Origin: Acidimicrobiia bacterium
GTDB taxonomy: Bacteria; Actinomycetota; Acidimicrobiia; Acidimicrobiales; Acidimicrobilacustridaceae
Length of the DNA stretch: 64,000 bases
Direction: 5' to 3'
Assembly: GCA_020832495.1 (NCBI GenBank)
Contig: JAFIEP010000100.1
Location: 33,601 to 97,600 of the forward strand
Of this stretch, positions 61,092 through 64,000 are shown one piece after another. Made by a program: the position numbers and the translations under genes. The first letter of the stretch is position 1. Each line of letters begins with the position of its first letter. Below the pieces are notes generated by a model. It did no database searches and was not told the DNA's origin. It saw only the letters and a program-made list of their open reading frames with translations.

Positions 61092-62450
61092 ATGAGATCG
61101 AAGCAGCTACCACCGGGTTCCGATGGTCCGGGTTCTGACGCTGCGGGCTCGTCAGGCGTCACCTCCGAATCGGGTACTCCGACTGACACCGAGCTGCAGG
61201 CAATTGCTCGCCAGATCGACGGTGCAGCCGGGTTGGAGTGGTCCCGAACCGTGCGTGTCACGCCCGCGGCGATGGTGGGACGGGCCGTCCTCGATCGAGC
61301 GGGGCAACGCTCGGACGTGGCGGTGAAGCTGCTCCGAACCCCTGCAGACCGTCGCTTCGCCTTCCGTGAAGTGGAGTTCCTCTCCAGTGGAGTGCAGGAT
61401 TTGCTCGATCTGGTGCCCCACCTGTTCTACGGCGGCGCCGTGGATACGGGCCGTGACGAGCCCCCGCCGATCGTCCTCGTGACGGCATGGGTCGAGGGCT
61501 CTGCTTCAGCGGAGAGCGCAGCCGAATCGGGCACCTCCGGGTTCGACTCCCGCTGGCGACTCGCTCAGCTGCAATCGATGCTCGCCGCACTGCCACTTCT
61601 CGACGCCGGCGCGGAATCACCGCTGTCGTCGCTGCTCGAACGCCGGCCTCAGAGCACGCCGATCACCAGCGCCGTCAGAGCAATGCGAGCCCTCCGGACC
61701 GAGCTCCTCGATCCGAGTTCGACGCCGTCATCGCCAGCCCTGACCCGGGATCTGGGTCGCTGTGTGAGGTCGCTCCAGGTCATACCCCCGCCGCTCGAGC
61801 CGAAGCTCTGTCACGGCGACTACCTGCTCGACAATGTCATCTTCAACGGCGAGTCGATCGCAGCCGTGCTCGACTGGGAAACCTGGAATATCGGGGATCC
61901 CCGCTTCGACCTCGGGTATGCGATCGCGGGTGTCGAGCACACCTACCTGGCTACTGAGGGCACTGCAGCCGAGGAGGCGCACCTCGACCTGATCGAAGAG
62001 GTGGCGCTGACGGCGGTCGACCCTGGCGCCAGGCTCGACGAGCGCTGGGAGTGGTTCGTTGCGCTCGGGCTGGCCCGACGCCTGTGGGCCTTGGCCAGAG
62101 GGCTGGGGCAGAGTCCGGCCGAGGTGCGGACACGACAAGTGCTGAACGAGCGAGTCGAACTGCTCCGCCATTCCCCCGCTGAGGAGGTTCAGCGGGACAT
62201 CGCCGGGGCGGTCGACCTGCTCGACTCGCTCCGTCTGCCGTTCTCGGCACTCGGCATCGGGCCCGGACCCGACCAGCTCCTCGACACCGGCCAACCGGGG
62301 AGCGCAGAGCGGCAGTACTTCTGTGATCGCCTGGCCGCTGGCATCGCATCGACGCGTCTGTTCCCACGGCCGCAACTGTCGACCGACGCGGTCGAACGGC
62401 TCGAAATGGTCGTCAGACGCATCTCCACCCTCCTGCGAGCGGCGGAGTGA
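61092..62450 (+). CDS. APH-fold phosphotransferase, possibly acyl-CoA linked
   Basis: This 452-residue protein has an aminoglycoside-phosphotransferase/kinase fold (about 65-330). The ATP Lys is in SDVAVKLLRTP, the catalytic loop is CHGDYLLDNVIF (HxDxxxxN), and the metal loop is VLDWETWNIGDPRFDLGYAI. This is the pattern of the actinobacterial APH group that includes ACAD10-like and macrolide kinases. A long helical C-terminal part (about 340-452) is unlike resistance kinases. The first 35 residues are Ser/Gly-rich and probably disordered. Substrate unknown; a thiolase gene follows. Confidence 0.82.
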   Translation: MRSKQLPPGSDGPGSDAAGSSGVTSESGTPTDTELQAIARQIDGAAGLEWSRTVRVTPAAMVGRAVLDRAGQRSDVAVKLLRTPADRRFAFREVEFLSSGVQDLLDLVPHLFYGGAVDTGRDEPPPIVLVTAWVEGSASAESAAESGTSGFDSRWRLAQLQSMLAALPLLDAGAESPLSSLLERRPQSTPITSAVRAMRALRTELLDPSSTPSSPALTRDLGRCVRSLQVIPPPLEPKLCHGDYLLDNVIFNGESIAAVLDWETWNIGDPRFDLGYAIAGVEHTYLATEGTAAEEAHLDLIEEVALTAVDPGARLDERWEWFVALGLARRLWALARGLGQSPAEVRTRQVLNERVELLRHSPAEEVQRDIAGAVDLLDSLRLPFSALGIGPGPDQLLDTGQPGSAERQYFCDRLAAGIASTRLFPRPQLSTDAVERLEMVVRRISTLLRAAE

Positions 62451-62675
62451 AGGGCTGGCCGCTGGCGCTGCCGTCGTGAATCGAGCGAACTGACCGGAGG
62501 CCGGCTGCCTCAGCATCCCGTCCGGTAAGGGCATCCGGCCGCCCGTACCTGGTTGACCTCCTCCGGGAAGCACCTCCCGTCGGCTGTCGCTGCTCCCCTG
62601 CATTCCCTACAGTGGAGCTACCAAGTCGCCTGTACCCAGGGTGCAGGCTCCACGTCTCCGGGGGAGGCCCACGTC

Positions 62676-63854
62676 ATGCCAGGTTCCGTCATCGTTGCAG
62701 GTGCCCGTACACCCATCGGCAAGCTCTCCGGGGCCTTCGCCGGCTTCAGCGCCGCCGAACTCGGTGGGTTCGCCATCAAGGCAGCACTCGAGCGTGCCGG
62801 CGTCGCCCCCGAGGCCGTCGACTACGTCTACATGGGCCATGTGATCGGTGCCGGCGCCGGCCAGATCACCGCTCGCCAGGCGGCGGCCAACGCCGGTATC
62901 GGCATGGACGTGCCCGCCACGACCATCAACAAGGTGTGCCTGTCGGGGCTGAACGCCATCTACCTCGCCGACCAGATGATCGCAGCGGGTGACGCCGACA
63001 TCGTGGTGGCTGGCGGCATGGAGTCCATGACCAACGCCCCCTACCTCCTCCCCGGTGCCCGTGGCGGCTACCGCTACGGTGACCAGACGGTGGTCGACGC
63101 CGTGGCACACGACGGGCTCTTCTGCGCCTTCGACCAGTGCGCCATGGGCGCCGGCACCGAGAAGTACGCCGCCTCGGAGAACCTCTCCCGCGAGGCCCAG
63201 GACGCCTTCGCCGCTGCGTCGCATCAGCGGGCGGCCAAGGCCCAGAAGGACGGCCTGTTCGACGACGAGATCGTGCCCGTCGAGGTGCCCCAGCGTCGGG
63301 GCGACCCAGTGGTGGTCTCGGTCGACGAGGGCGTGCGGGGCGACACCAGTGCCGACAGCCTCGGCAAGCTGCGTCCGGCATTCGACAAGGCGGGCAACAT
63401 CACCGCCGGCAACGCCTCCCAGATCTCCGACGGCGGCTCGGCGGTGATCGTGGCCTCGAAGGCCGCCGCCGAAAAGCTCGGCACCCAGCCGCTCGCCGAG
63501 GTCGTGGGCTTCGGCCAGGTGGCCGGACCGGACCCGTCGCTGCTCCACCAGCCGTCGCGTGCCATCAAGGCTGCGCTCGACCAGGCAGGCAAGCAGGTCA
63601 CCGACATCGACCTGTTCGAGCTCAACGAGGCCTTCGCCGCCGTGGGGCTGGCCTCCATGGCGGACCTCGGTGTGGGCGACGACGTGTGCAACGTGAACGG
63701 GGGCGCCATCGCCGTCGGCCACCCGCTCGGCATGTCCGGCAACCGCATCGCCCTGCACGTGGCCCTCGAGCTGAAGCGCCGCGGTGGCGGCCTGGCTGCT
63801 GCCGGGCTGTGTGGCGGTGGAGGCCAGGGCGACGCCATCCTGCTGGCCGTCTGA
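62676..63854 (+). CDS. Acetyl-CoA acetyltransferase (thiolase)
   Basis: This 392-residue thiolase condenses two acetyl-CoA to acetoacetyl-CoA or cleaves it. Catalytic Cys88 is in INKVCLSGLNAI, the base His in AIAVGHPLGMSGNR and Cys in GLCGGGGQGDA. GGMESMTNAPY and NEAFAAVGLA complete the motifs. It is of the biosynthetic PhaA/AtoB size, not the degradative SCP type. GGGGGAGG lies 9-10 bases before the ATG. It would feed the Hbd-Ccr-Ecm route in this window. Confidence 0.94.
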   Translation: MPGSVIVAGARTPIGKLSGAFAGFSAAELGGFAIKAALERAGVAPEAVDYVYMGHVIGAGAGQITARQAAANAGIGMDVPATTINKVCLSGLNAIYLADQMIAAGDADIVVAGGMESMTNAPYLLPGARGGYRYGDQTVVDAVAHDGLFCAFDQCAMGAGTEKYAASENLSREAQDAFAAASHQRAAKAQKDGLFDDEIVPVEVPQRRGDPVVVSVDEGVRGDTSADSLGKLRPAFDKAGNITAGNASQISDGGSAVIVASKAAAEKLGTQPLAEVVGFGQVAGPDPSLLHQPSRAIKAALDQAGKQVTDIDLFELNEAFAAVGLASMADLGVGDDVCNVNGGAIAVGHPLGMSGNRIALHVALELKRRGGGLAAAGLCGGGGQGDAILLAV

Positions 63855-64000
63855 CAGCCCTGCCATCTGACCGTCCCTTGGCGGTGGGGGGGCGGGGGCC
63901 CACGGGGCCCCCCCCCCGGACGGGCCGGTTTTGGGGGGGGGGGACCCCCCCAGAGGGTGGGGATGTGGGGGGGGGCCCCCAGTGGGGCCGGCCCCCGCCG
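63855..64000. other. Low-complexity window end, probable sequencing artefact
   Basis: After about 63880 the sequence is made of long G and C runs (up to 12 G). No gene or signal can be supported. It looks like a poorly called contig end. Confidence 0.7.

Overview
This 64-kb window is high-GC DNA from an actinobacterium, most likely of the class Acidimicrobiia. The placement is an inference. It rests on a WhiB protein, paired BagA/BagB-type ATPases, LigC and a LigD-type polymerase, a DosR/DosS-like two-component system, crotonyl-CoA carboxylase/reductase with ethylmalonyl-CoA mutase, and an acyl-CoA carboxylase epsilon subunit. I find 60 protein genes and one tRNA (Pro, CGG). I see no rRNA, insertion sequence, integrase, CRISPR array or prophage. 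Most of the window reads as chromosomal core. The last ~110 bases are G/C homopolymer runs typical of a low-quality contig end.

Layout. 0-3.5 kb: copper handling (PCuAC, Sco1, and a multicopper oxidase with an extra cupredoxin domain). 3.5-4.2 kb: no intact gene, but a striking inverted repeat. 4.2-12 kb: universal stress protein translationally coupled to a CtpE-like P-type ATPase, an amidase, divergent DosR-like regulator and DosS-like kinase, a flavin-binding PPOX protein and an SDR. 12-17 kb: RsbW-like protein, dUTPase, sortase-anchored surface protein, DUF4012 protein, oligoribonuclease. 17-25 kb: aldehyde dehydrogenase, metallo-beta-lactamase hydrolase, FxsA, WhiB, NfeD, BagA/BagB-like ATPases, STAS protein. 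25-34 kb: receiver protein, CPA1 antiporter, tRNA-Pro, diguanylate cyclase, MazG, asd and lysC, two secreted or anchored prolyl isomerases. 34-44 kb: hydrolase/S51/methyltransferase operon, 3-hydroxyacyl-CoA dehydrogenase, aat, ethylmalonyl-CoA mutase, degenerate GGDEF protein, ECF sigma/anti-sigma, TlpA-like lipoprotein and CcdA, metallophosphoesterase. 44-50 kb: acyl-CoA carboxylase beta/epsilon, and a LigC, PolDom and FEN-nuclease repair cluster. 50-57 kb: surface acyltransferase with tandem SGNH domains, branched-chain amino-acid ABC transporter parts, methyltransferase. 57-64 kb: epimerase, Ccr, a PHB-depolymerase-like lipoprotein, an APH-fold kinase and a thiolase.

Two themes tie the window together. 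First, carbon metabolism: thiolase, 3-hydroxybutyryl-CoA dehydrogenase, Ccr, epimerase, Ecm and an acyl-CoA carboxylase beta subunit are scattered through it and together cover much of the ethylmalonyl-CoA pathway. Second, promoter architecture: about twenty start codons are preceded by a TANNNT -10 hexamer at only 6-8 bases and lack a Shine-Dalgarno sequence. This is the signature of leaderless transcripts, while operon-internal genes keep normal ribosome binding sites.

The most interesting signals are: the single-GAF DosS-like kinase that keeps the heme-ligand His, with two DosR-box-like palindromes nearby; the internal start site in lysC; the FKBP-cyclophilin fusion next to an inactive cyclophilin; the active/inactive SGNH pair; and the Ku-less PolDom/FEN/LigC cluster.
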